Shown: piece by piece, positions 34,201-41,215 of the stretch | Numbering within the stretch: the stretch's first letter is position 1 | Layout: each line of letters begins with the position of its first letter | Assembly: GCF_010095445.2 (NCBI RefSeq) | Contig: NZ_WFGV02000004.1 | Span: 1 to 64,000, forward strand | Length of the DNA stretch: 64,000 nt | From: Pseudomonas sp. TNT3 | GTDB taxonomy: Bacteria; Pseudomonadota; Gammaproteobacteria; Pseudomonadales; Pseudomonadaceae | Reading direction: 5' to 3' | The notes under the pieces: generated by a model | Seen by the model: only the letters and a program-made list of their open reading frames with translations | The model's database searches: none | Told to the model about the DNA's origin: nothing | Made by a program: the position numbers and the translations under genes

Positions 34201-36955
34201 TGGTATAGGCGAAGGTTTCCGTGCCGTCGCCACCGCCGTGCAGGGCTTTGAAATCGGCATCGCTGATGTTCAGGGTGTAGGTGTAAGTGCCGTTGGCATT
34301 GAGCACCAGGGTGCCGTAAACACCGGTGAAGGTGCCGGGGGTGATCGGGCCGGCATTCTCGCCGGTGACGACACGGTCGGCGCCTTGTACGTCGTTGGTC
34401 AGCACGTTGCCGTTCAGGCTCAGCAAGGTTTCCGATGCGGTGCCGGCGTTGCTGTCATCCACCGCTTTGGGCACGTCATCGACGATGTTGACGTCGAGCG
34501 TGCCATTGGCCGTGGTGCCGTTGTCGTCCACCACGGTGACGGCAAATTGCTCAGGCAGATTGTTGGTGCCATTGGCGTTCGGATGGGTTTCGTTGTCGGC
34601 CAGGGTGTAGCTGTAGCTGACCACGCCGGTGGCGGGATCGAAACCGGTCACGGTCAGCGTGCTGCCCAACGGCGTGACCACCGATTGCGGGAAGCCTGCG
34701 CTCACGCCGCCGACCACCACATTGATGCCGCCAATGCTCAGGGTCTGTACGCCATCAAGGGCGGTGATGGTGAAGGTGCCGCTTTGCGTTAACGCATTGG
34801 CGTCCGGTGCACTGCCGTCGCCGAGGTTTTTTTCGTAGACGGTCAACTCGCCGCCGTTGACGCTGAGGCCGTCGATGGTCACCGGGTCGTCGTTGTTATG
34901 GATCTGCAAAACGAGGTTCGCGGTGCTGGTATCGCCATCCGAATCGGTGATGGTATAGGCGAAGGTTTCCGTGCCGTCGCCACCGCCGTGCAGGGCTTTG
35001 AAATCGGCATCGCTGATGTTCAGGGTGTAGGTGTAAGTGCCGTTGGCATTGAGCACCAGGGTGCCGTAAACACCGGTGAAGGTGCCGGGGGTGATCGGGC
35101 CGGCATTCTCGCCGGTGACGACACGGTCGGCGCCTTGCACGTCGTTGGTCAGCACGTTGCCGTTCAGGCTCAGCAAGGTTTCGGATGCAGTGCCGGCGTT
35201 GCTGTCATCCACCGCTTTGGGCACGTCATCGACGATGTTGACGTCGAGCGTGCCATTGGCCGTGGTGCCGTTGTCGTCAACCACAGTGACGGCAAATTGC
35301 TCAGGCAGATTGTTGGTGCCGTTAGCATTCGGATGGGATTCGTTATCGGCCAGGGTGTAGCTGTAGCTGACCACGCCGGTGGCGGGATCGAAACCGGTCA
35401 CGGTCAGCGTGCTGCCCAACGGCGTGACCACCGATTGCGGGAAGCCTGCGCTCACGCCGCCGACCACCACATTGATGCCGCCAATGCTCAGGGTCTGTAC
35501 GCCATCAAGGGCGGTGATGGTGAAGGTGCCGCTTTGAGTCAGCGCGGTGGAGTCCGGTGCACTGCCGTCGCCGAGGTTTTTTTCGTAGACGGTGACCTCG
35601 CCACCGAACACGCCTAGCCCGCCAATCGTCACCGGGTCGTCGTTGTTGTGAATGTTCAGCACCAGCGTCGCCGTGCTGGTATCGCCGTCCGAGTCGGTCA
35701 GGGTGTAGACGAAATTTTCCGTCCCGCTGCCGCCGCCGTGCAGCGCCTTGAAGTCCGCGTCATCGGTGTTCAGCGTGTAGGTGTAGGTGCCGTTCGGATT
35801 GAGCACGAGGGTGCCGTACATGCCGGTGAAGGTGCCACCGATCACTGGCCCGCTGTTGGGTCCGGTTGGAATACGGTCGGCGCCCTGGGTGTCGTTGGGC
35901 AGCACGCTGCCGGTCAGGGTCACCAGGGTTTCCGACGCTGTGTTGGCGTTGCTGTCATCGACCGCCTTGGGCGCATCGTCGGTGATGTTGATGTCCAGGG
36001 TGCCGGTGGCGGTATCGCCATTGGTGTCGCTGGCGACCACGGTGAATTGTTCGCTGAGATTGTTGGCGCCATCGCCGGCCGAATGGGTGTCGTTGCCATT
36101 GAGGGTGTAGCTGTAACTGACCACGCCCGTTGCCGGGTTGTAACCGTTGATGGTCAGGGTGTTGCCCAACTGGGTCGTGATCGATTGCGGAAAGCCTGAA
36201 GCCACGCCGCCGCTTAACACGCTGATGCCGCCAATGCTGAGGTTCAGCAGGCCGTCGGCAGCGTTCACGGTGAAGGTGCCATTCTGGGTCAGCGCCGCCG
36301 GGTTGCTGGCCGAGCCGTCAGGCAGATTGGCTTCATTGAGGGTCAGTTCGCCACCGGTCGAATTGAGACCGCCGAGGGTGACAGGATTGTTCACGGGTGG
36401 CGGCGGGACGATGACGGGAGGTGCGTCGTCGTTGACGTTGTCATTGAGATCGGCGAAATGACGCTCCAGCGGAAACTCCGGAATGCCATTGAAGCCCGCT
36501 GTCGGGAAACCGATGGTCGGATCGACTCGACCGGCCACTTCTTCCAGCAGCACAAAACTGTGACCACCGCCCAGCGCACCGGACCCATTAGCACCAGACG
36601 GTCCAGCCGCAGTGGCTTCACCGGTCTGGGTCGGGTCTTCGCCGGCCGCAATGGCTTTTTGCAGTTGTTCAACATCGGTCAGCTGCGCTTCGCTTGGCGT
36701 AACGATCTCAGGCGAATCCACATGGGGCACCTGATTGGCGAGCAGCTGGGAGGTCATCTGCAGGCTGCTGTCACGCCCCAGAGTCAATTCCTGGCCGTTT
36801 TTCAAATGCACCGCCACCGCCCCTTCCGCGCCGGTGACCAGTTGATCGCCGGCAAACAGCCGATCACCTTCAACCAGTGCGCGTCGGGTGCCATCACCCG
36901 CGACCGCGAACACCTGACCAATGACCTTCGAGACGGTACCGATGAGCGTAGCCAT
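28292..36955 (-). CDS. lapA: LapA-type giant surface adhesin (compact form)
   Basis: A 2,887-aa type I-secreted adhesin. Residues 1-110 are the retention module (ATLIGTVSKVIGQVFAV start), followed by a LapG cleavage motif TAAG at 115-118 and a Pro linker (179-188). About residues 200-2070 are Ig-like VCBS-type repeats: three 250-aa units (436-1185) and a 494-aa unit (1186-1679) with a shortened copy to about 2069. A VWA domain (about 2080-2270) has the MIDAS start DVSGS at 2090-2094. RTX nonapeptides (GGAGNDLL type) lie at about 2620-2770, and the C-terminus is an uncleaved secretion signal. The ATG at 36955 is six bases after AGGAG. Known LapA proteins are longer (about 5,200 and 8,700 aa), so this is a small form. 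Confidence 0.95.
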   Translation of the reverse strand: MATLIGTVSKVIGQVFAVAGDGTRRALVEGDRLFAGDQLVTGAEGAVAVHLKNGQELTLGRDSSLQMTSQLLANQVPHVDSPEIVTPSEAQLTDVEQLQKAIAAGEDPTQTGEATAAGPSGANGSGALGGGHSFVLLEEVAGRVDPTIGFPTAGFNGIPEFPLERHFADLNDNVNDDAPPVIVPPPPVNNPVTLGGLNSTGGELTLNEANLPDGSASNPAALTQNGTFTVNAADGLLNLSIGGISVLSGGVASGFPQSITTQLGNTLTINGYNPATGVVSYSYTLNGNDTHSAGDGANNLSEQFTVVASDTNGDTATGTLDINITDDAPKAVDDSNANTASETLVTLTGSVLPNDTQGADRIPTGPNSGPVIGGTFTGMYGTLVLNPNGTYTYTLNTDDADFKALHGGGSGTENFVYTLTDSDGDTSTATLVLNIHNNDDPVTIGGLGVFGGEVTVYEKNLGDGSAPDSTALTQSGTFTITALDGVQTLSIGGINVVVGGVSAGFPQSVVTPLGSTLTVTGFDPATGVVSYSYTLADNESHPNANGTNNLPEQFAVTVVDDNGTTANGTLDVNIVDDVPKAVDDSNAGTASETLLSLNGNVLTNDVQGADRVVTGENAGPITPGTFTGVYGTLVLNANGTYTYTLNISDADFKALHGGGDGTETFAYTITDSDGDTSTANLVLQIHNNDDPVTIDGLSVNGGELTVYEKNLGDGSAPDANALTQSGTFTITALDGVQTLSIGGINVVVGGVSAGFPQSVVTPLGSTLTVTGFDPATGVVSYSYTLADNETHPNANGTNNLPEQFAVTVVDDNGTTANGTLDVNIVDDVPKAVDDSNAGTASETLLSLNGNVLTNDVQGADRVVTGENAGPITPGTFTGVYGTLVLNANGTYTYTLNISDADFKALHGGGDGTETFAYTITDSDGDTSTANLVLQIHNNDDPVTIDGLSVNGGELTVYEKNLGDGSAPDSTALTQSGTFTITALDGVQTLSIGGINVVVGGVSAGFPQSVVTPLGSTLTVTGFDPATGVVSYSYTLADNETHPNANGTNNLPEQFAVTVVDDNGTTANGTLDVNIVDDVPKGVDDSNAGTASETLLSLSGNVLTNDVQGADRVVTGENAGPITPGTFTGVYGTLVLNANGTYTYTLNISDADFKALHGGGDGTETFAYTITDSDGDTSTANLVLQIHNNDDPVTIGGLNVNGGELTVYEKNLDWGTSPDTPALTQTGTFTVTALDGLQTLTVGGYAVMNGGVVSGLPHTIVTPLGSYLTITGFDQVTGVVSYSYTLVGSETHPNADGANSISENFQVVATDSDGSSASGEINVNIVDDLPSAKPDSAHVDEGGTVSGNVLDNDIGGSDGPAASGAVVGVRAGSDTSTSASGGLNTNINGAYGYLTLDANGNATYHSNPNSVGTPGATDVFTYTVRDADGDESTTTITIDVCNSKILAASDTDVTVFEKALDLTKDGNDLAAGTVAGSEPGNTGETASGTLVGSVTGAVGAITYALVGSATGNYGQIQLNADGTYTYTLTSPASTTPHANDGANTLTESFTYLATDSLGNTTSSTIVVSIVDDVPKAVDDTNAKTASESLVTLDGNVLTNDVQGADRVVTGDNAGPVTPGTFNGVYGSLVLNANGTYTYTLNTSDADFKGLKGGGNGTETFTYTLTDSDGDTSTANLVLQIHNNDDPVVIGGLNVNGGEVTVYEKNLGWGTSPDTPALTQTGTFTVTALDGLQTLTVGGYAVMNGGVVSGLPHTIVTPLGSYLTITGFDQVTGVVSYSYTLVGSETHPNADGANSISENFQVVATDSDGSSASGEINVNIVDDLPSAKPDSAHVNEGGTVSGNVLDNDIGGSDGPAVGGAVVGVRAGGNTSTSVSGGLNTNINGNYGYLTLDANGNATYHSNPNSVGTPGATDVFTYTVRDADGDESTTTITIDVCNSKLLAASDTDVTVFEKALDLTKDGNDLAAGTVIGSEPGNTGETSAGTLVGSVTGASGAVTYTLVSNATGTYGQMLLNADGTYTYTLTSAPKTSPNANDGANTLSESFTYKATDALGNSTTSTIVVNIVDDVPKAAASERAVAAVEIDSNLLLVIDVSGSMADASGVPGLSRLALAKQAISALLDKYDDLGDVKVQIVTFSSNATDKTSIWVDVATAKSIISGLTAGGGTNYDAAVATMKQAFDTAGKLTGAQNIGYFFSDGKPNEGDISASDEASLKAFLDANGIKNYAIGLGSGVSNAYLDPVAYDGSTHTNTNAVVVTDLNQLNSVLSGTVQGAPVTGTLLEGGTFGADGGFIKTIVVDGTTYTYDPKDLGNQGSLKFTGGANHGTFNTVDNSLSIATNNGGTLVIKLDTGEYSYTSQKATSVVITENIGFTVSDNDGDLASSTLVVKVVPNAAPVAVDDHIITNVLSSSVVVPGELLLANDTDPEGDPLTATPTTFNTGWAAKGADFVGTGAKGFSGTGNTAANQNLADVRALFAANTAAMTAVLVVSGYLGGVTTANANDEDLITVKLKEGETLNLDHNLAAGRITLEYSLNGGPFVSIADGGTITAAADGTYQIHVTNINNGSGSNPTGAENYQLKMTVNYAGAHDITPDAHGSYTANDSHGGSDGANVTISYQDGHTLTGTAGDDVLVAGTGNNILNAGDGNDVLTAGSGNNELHGGAGNDLLFSGTGNDLLDGGAGIDTVSYAHATSGVTVDLSLLTAQTTGGAGTDTLTGLENLTGSNFNDNLTGDNNSNVINGGLGDDILNGGGGDDFLIGGLGNNTLTGGAGADTFQWLKGNSGHDLVTDFTPGTDKLDLSQLLQGENGTTASLDDYLHFKVVGSGASVLTSIDVSAMAGATPNQTIDLAGVNLASHYGVTPGAGGVVAGGHDTATIINGMLNDHSLKVDTV
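30750..33400 (-). repeat. 1,482-bp repeat in lapA (one full and one shortened copy)
   Basis: The full copy is 31919-33400 (residues 1186-1679). The second, 31918 to about 30750, breaks off where the VWA domain begins. Long runs between copies are identical at base level. Confidence 0.85.
33401..35650 (-). repeat. Three near-identical 750-bp tandem repeats in lapA
   Basis: Units 33401-34150, 34151-34900 and 34901-35650 each encode 250 residues (for example ASETLLSLNGNVLTNDVQG, GVYGTLVLNANGTYTYTL). The copies differ at only scattered bases. A fourth, diverged copy lies upstream from 35651. Confidence 0.92.
36602..36613 (-). other. LapG cleavage site TAAG codons in lapA
   Basis: These four codons encode Thr-Ala-Ala-Gly (residues 115-118), the motif cut by LapG between the alanines in characterised LapA. 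A second, weaker IAAG lies at 102-105. Confidence 0.8.
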
Positions 36956-37555
36956 GTGCATCTCCTCTGCTGCCAACCAGTGCCGGCAACCAAATTTTTT
37001 TGCGAAGAAAGTGCCCATGTCTGAAGCGAGCCGCTTTGCGAAAACACCTGCCGGACAGCTTGATTTACGTTACGTAATCCGCTGCCCTGGCGACACTCTC
37101 GCCAAACCTGTCGCTCATCGATGACCTGCGCCGGAATCGGACAAACCCAATGTAATCAACGACTTTGGGATCCCGTTTGGCAGAAATGATCACCTCCGAG
37201 CGATGCGTAACAGTCCTGAATCAGCAAAGTGACAAAAAAATGTCACCCCCTCAACTGCCCCGCCTCCCTCCCCTCTAGCACCTCTTCGTCCCTTATCGAT
37301 AAATGGATGGAACTTAAATTTTGCCCTTGCAAGCTCCCTAGGGCTCGTAATACAAGGGTTCCACGAGAGAACAATGTGCTGGATTTTTCGGAGCGCATAA
37401 GTTTTTTTTGGCATAAGGCTTATGAGAAATATTTCTTAGCTATGCGCTAGAATGTTCTTAGCTGTGTTGTTACAAGCTTGAAACGGTTTTCACTATAAAT
37501 GCCGTCAAATATTTGGCGACTGATAAGCATCATTAGGACTCAGGGAGATTCATCC
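36956..37555. promoter_or_regulatory. Divergent regulatory region lapA / lapE
   Basis: A 600-bp gap without a credible gene, more A/T-rich than its surroundings. It holds several palindromes: TTACGTAA (37070-37077), GTGACA-N6-TGTCAC (37229-37246), CATAAG-G-CTTATG (37412-37424, with another CATAAG at 37396) and CAAATATTTG (37507-37516). These are candidate operators for the adhesion locus. I cannot assign a regulator to any of them from sequence alone. Confidence 0.55.
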
Positions 37556-38914
37556 ATGCGCGTTTTAACCCCCCTCTGCAGCGCGATCCTGCTGGCAATG
37601 GCCTGCACATCTCAGGCTAACGCCATGTCGTTAACCGAGGCGATTCAGAGCACTATTGCCACACACCCGGAACTGGCTTCACGCGTGGACTCGCGCCTGT
37701 CCGCGGACGAAGAAGTCAAAGTCGCCAAAGGGGGCTTTTATCCATCGGTTGACCTGAACGCCGCATACGGGCGCGGGTACAGCGATAACACCAACACACG
37801 TTCGCTGGGCAATCACAACACCAAGATCCTGACCTACACCCAATCCGAGCTGCGTCTGCGGCAGATGCTGTTCGATGGTTTCAACACGGCCAACGAAGTC
37901 GAGCGCACCAAAGGCGTGGTCAACTCCCGTGCCTATTACGCGCAAGGCACCGCCCAGGACCTGGCACTGCGCACCATCGAGGTCTACCTCGAAGTGCTCA
38001 AGCGTCGCGAACTGGTGACCCTGGCCAAAAACAACCTGCAAGCTCACCTTCGGGTCAACGACCAGATCGGTCTGCGGACCGAGCGCGGTATTGGCAGCAC
38101 CGCCGACTCCGACCAGTCCACCGCTCGTCGGGCACTGGCGCAAAACAACCTCGACACCGCGGAAGTGGATCTGGCCGATGCCGAATCGAATTTCTTCAGC
38201 GTTGTAGGGCGCCTGCCGGATGAGCTGGAAACTCTGCCATCGACGCGCGGCGAATTGCCTGCCACCTTGACTGAAGCCCAGCAGAGCATGGTGGATAACA
38301 ACCCTTACCTGAAATCTGCCCAAGCCGACGTGCAATCCGCCGAAAGCCAGTACGAAGTTTCCAAGTCGCCGTTCTTTCCACGCTTCGACGCCGAAGCAGC
38401 GGTGGGCGCGAACAACAACGTGCAAGGCGACGAAGGTCACGATAACGAGTGGCGCGTCGGTGTGGTGATGAACTACAACCTGTTCCGCGGCGGCAGCGAC
38501 AAGGCCCGCCTGCAGTCCAATGCGCACCAGATCAACCAGGCCATGGACATCCGCAACAACGCCCTGCGCCAGCTCAACGAGAACATCCACCTGGCGTGGA
38601 ACGCCATGCTCAACGCGAAGAAGCAAACGCCGACCGCCCGCGAATACGCCGAGACGACCAAGCGTGTACGTATGGCCTACCAGGATCAGTTCGGCCTCGG
38701 CCAGCGGACCCTGCTCGACCTGCTCGACAGTGAAAACGAACTCTACAACGCCAACCGCCGCTACACCGAAGTGCGCTACACCGAGGAATACTCGATGTAC
38801 CGCGTGCTGGCGAACATGGGTCAGTTGTTGAGCAAGCAGCGTGTGGTGTTGCCTGCCGATGCGGTCGCCCAGTCTGAAGTGAAAAGCGAAGCTCGTTTGC
38901 CTGAACTGAGATAA
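37556..38914 (+). CDS. lapE: Outer-membrane TolC-like channel LapE
   Basis: A 452-aa TolC-family protein with a signal peptide (about 1-22, SQANA), an N-terminal MSLTEAIQSTIATHPEL start and two repeated helical halves (GFYPSVDLNAAYGRG, FFPRFDAEAAVGANNN) ending LFRGG and LGQRTLLDLLDSENEL. It is the outer-membrane exit for LapA, with the inner-membrane ABC transporter LapB and the adaptor LapC encoded downstream. GGGAG precedes ATG 37556; an upstream in-frame ATG at 37499 is less likely. A REP-type hairpin follows before lapB. Confidence 0.95.
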   Translation: MRVLTPLCSAILLAMACTSQANAMSLTEAIQSTIATHPELASRVDSRLSADEEVKVAKGGFYPSVDLNAAYGRGYSDNTNTRSLGNHNTKILTYTQSELRLRQMLFDGFNTANEVERTKGVVNSRAYYAQGTAQDLALRTIEVYLEVLKRRELVTLAKNNLQAHLRVNDQIGLRTERGIGSTADSDQSTARRALAQNNLDTAEVDLADAESNFFSVVGRLPDELETLPSTRGELPATLTEAQQSMVDNNPYLKSAQADVQSAESQYEVSKSPFFPRFDAEAAVGANNNVQGDEGHDNEWRVGVVMNYNLFRGGSDKARLQSNAHQINQAMDIRNNALRQLNENIHLAWNAMLNAKKQTPTAREYAETTKRVRMAYQDQFGLGQRTLLDLLDSENELYNANRRYTEVRYTEEYSMYRVLANMGQLLSKQRVVLPADAVAQSEVKSEARLPELR

Positions 38915-38940
38915 CCCCACAGGCTCGGGCCGTGTTCGGA

Positions 38941-38984
38941 CGATCTTTTGATGTGATTCTGAAAAAAACAAAATCAAAAGATCG
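38941..38984. repeat. REP-derived hairpin between lapE and lapB
   Basis: Perfect 12-bp inverted repeat CGATCTTTTGAT / ATCAAAAGATCG with an A-rich loop, then CGGCTGCGGTAG. It is the AAAAGATCG class of REP, placed inside an operon. Confidence 0.85.
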
Positions 38985-39046
38985 CCGGCTGCGGTAGTTG
39001 CTTCAGGGATTTGTATTGATGTGACAGTTCAACTGGAGCGATCAAT

Positions 39047-41206
39047 GTGACCAGCATGGAACCCGGCAACATCGGTGTCGATCCGCGTCTTAGCTTCGAT
39101 GACCCCCTTCTTGATGGTCTTTTGATCCTCTGCAAACTCCACGGTGCGACGGTCAGTCGCGCCAGTCTCAGTGCCGGCCTGCCGTTGAACAAGCAGCGCC
39201 TGAGCCTGGACCTGCTGCCTCGCGCAGCGGCCCGGGCAAGTTTGCAGGCGCGCATGCTGCGTCGTGAGCTGGCCGACATTTCCCCCCTCAACCTCCCTGT
39301 GATGCTGATCCTCAATAACGGTCGTACCGCGATTCTGCGGCGCTTCGGCGATGACGGCCGCTTGCTGATCCTGCCCAGCGAAGCCGACGGCGGGGAACAA
39401 TGGGTCAGCCGTGAAGAGCTGGCTGAAAATTACAGTGGCCAGGCGTTGTTCGCCCGGCCGCGCCATGAACTCGAAGACTTGCGCTCACCGCTGGTGCCGC
39501 GCGTCGAGGCCTGGTTTCGCGACACGCTGAAACTGTCGAAATGGCTGTACAGCGATGCGATCCTGGCGAGCTTCCTGATCAACCTGCTGGGTTTGATGGT
39601 GCCGCTGTTCGTGATGCAGACCTACGACCGGGTGGTGCCAAACCAGGCCACCTCCACGCTGTGGGTGCTGTCCATCGGTTTGTTGATCGGCACCGGTTTC
39701 GAGCTGGTCCTGCGCGTGGTCCGCGCGCATTTGCTGGACACGGCGGGCAAGAAAACCGACGTGATTTTGTCGGCCACTCTGTTCGAACGCATTACCGGCA
39801 TGTCGATGAAATCGCGACCTGCCACGATCGGTGGGTTTGCCCAAAGCATTCACGATTTCCAGGGCCTGCGCGAATTCCTCACGGCGGTCACGCTTACCAG
39901 TCTGATCGACCTGCCCTTCGCCGTACTGATGCTGGTGGTGATCGGCTTGCTCGGTGGCTGGCTGGTGGTGATTCCAATGCTGGCGTTCCCGATCACCATC
40001 ATCTTCGCCATGGTGATTCAGGTCCGCCTGCGCGATACCGTGCAAAAAAGCCTGAGCCTGGGCGCCGAACGCCAGGCCTTGTTGATCGAAACCCTCGGCG
40101 GGCTGGAAACCCTCAAGGCCTGCAGCGCTGAAAGCGAGCGCCAGCACAAATGGGAAAGCACCCACGGCGCCCTCACCCGCCTCGACAGCCATGCGCGCAA
40201 CCTCTCGGCGATGGCCACCAACGGCACGTTATTCATCCAACAATTTTCGGGCATGGCGACCATCGTCGCCGGGGTCTACAGCATCATTGCCGGCAACCTC
40301 AGCGTCGGCGCACTGGTGGCGACCTACATGCTGGGCAGTCGGGTACTCGCGCCACTGGGGCAAATCGCCGGGTTGATCACGCGCTACCAGCAAGCGCAAC
40401 TGACGATGAAAAGCACCGATGCGCTGATGGGGCTGCCGCAGGAACGCGACGGCAAACAGCGGCCACTGGAACGCACGCAACTCCAAGGCGCTTTGGACGT
40501 CAGCAACGTGACCTTCCACTACAACGGGCAGAATGCCCCGGCGCTGCACAACGTCAGTTTCAGCATGAAACCCGGTGAGCGCATCGGCATCATCGGCCGC
40601 AGCGGCTCGGGCAAAAGCACGTTGGCGAGGTTGGTCATGGGTTTCTACGAACCCGAAGAAGGCCAACTGCTGCTCGATGGTCTGGACCTGCGGCAACTCG
40701 ACGTCGCCGACTTGCGCCAGCAGATTGGCTACGTCGCCCATGACCTGCCACTGCTGGCCGGCAGCCTGCGCGACAACCTGACCCTCGGTGCCCGCTACAT
40801 CAGCGACTCCAGAATGCTCGAAGTGGCGGAGCTCACCGGCGTGACCGAACTCGCCCGCTCGCATCCGCAGGGTTTCGACCGACCCGTGGGTGAACGTGGT
40901 CAACTGCTTTCCGGTGGTCAGCGTCAGGCTGTGTTGTTGGCCCGAGCCCTGCTGCTCGACCCGCCGATCATGCTGCTCGACGAACCCACCAGCGCCATGG
41001 ACAACAGCAGCGAAGACGTCCTGCGACAAAAACTGCACAGCTGGGTCCAGGGCAAAACCTTGCTGCTGGTGACCCACCGTACCTCCATGCTCAGCCTCGT
41101 GGATCGTCTGGTAGTCCTCGACAACGGACGGATCGTCGCCGACGGTCCGAAAGAAGCGGTCATCGATGCACTGCGCAAGGGCCGTGTCGGCTCTGCGGCG
41201 GTCTAG
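39047..41206 (+). CDS. lapB: Type I secretion ABC transporter LapB
   Basis: A 719-aa ABC exporter: C39-like domain (about 10-135) lacking a proper catalytic Cys/His pair, as in other adhesin exporters; six-helix membrane domain (about 160-440); and ATPase domain with Walker A GRSGSGKST (about 517-525), signature LLSGGQRQAV and Walker B IMLLDEPTSAMD (about 642). The start is GTG 39047, with GGAG nine bases before; ATG 39056 is a less well-spaced alternative. It is co-transcribed with lapC, whose start is nine bases after the lapB stop. Confidence 0.96.
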   Translation: MTSMEPGNIGVDPRLSFDDPLLDGLLILCKLHGATVSRASLSAGLPLNKQRLSLDLLPRAAARASLQARMLRRELADISPLNLPVMLILNNGRTAILRRFGDDGRLLILPSEADGGEQWVSREELAENYSGQALFARPRHELEDLRSPLVPRVEAWFRDTLKLSKWLYSDAILASFLINLLGLMVPLFVMQTYDRVVPNQATSTLWVLSIGLLIGTGFELVLRVVRAHLLDTAGKKTDVILSATLFERITGMSMKSRPATIGGFAQSIHDFQGLREFLTAVTLTSLIDLPFAVLMLVVIGLLGGWLVVIPMLAFPITIIFAMVIQVRLRDTVQKSLSLGAERQALLIETLGGLETLKACSAESERQHKWESTHGALTRLDSHARNLSAMATNGTLFIQQFSGMATIVAGVYSIIAGNLSVGALVATYMLGSRVLAPLGQIAGLITRYQQAQLTMKSTDALMGLPQERDGKQRPLERTQLQGALDVSNVTFHYNGQNAPALHNVSFSMKPGERIGIIGRSGSGKSTLARLVMGFYEPEEGQLLLDGLDLRQLDVADLRQQIGYVAHDLPLLAGSLRDNLTLGARYISDSRMLEVAELTGVTELARSHPQGFDRPVGERGQLLSGGQRQAVLLARALLLDPPIMLLDEPTSAMDNSSEDVLRQKLHSWVQGKTLLLVTHRTSMLSLVDRLVVLDNGRIVADGPKEAVIDALRKGRVGSAAV

Positions 41207-41215
41207 GAGTAGCCC

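Noticed and set aside
31262..34792. An 1,176-aa open frame on the plus strand, opposite lapA
   Set aside because: It is the mirror of the lapA repeats: biased codons of the adhesin leave the antisense frame open, and its product is repetitive with no domain or ribosome site.
28292..36955. Possible CRISPR-like or satellite array because of strong periodicity
   Set aside because: The period is 750 or 1,482 bp, coding, and in frame. CRISPR repeats are 20-50 bp with unique spacers.
37504..37517. FleQ-like site (GTCAAATATTTGGC) upstream of lapE
   Set aside because: About nine of thirteen informative positions fit my memory of the consensus, too weak to call. It is kept only as a remark on the region.
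39047..39440. Active C39 peptidase in LapB
   Set aside because: The region is C39-like but the Cys/His pair is not in the expected context, as in other RTX adhesin exporters; no leader-peptide cleavage is expected.
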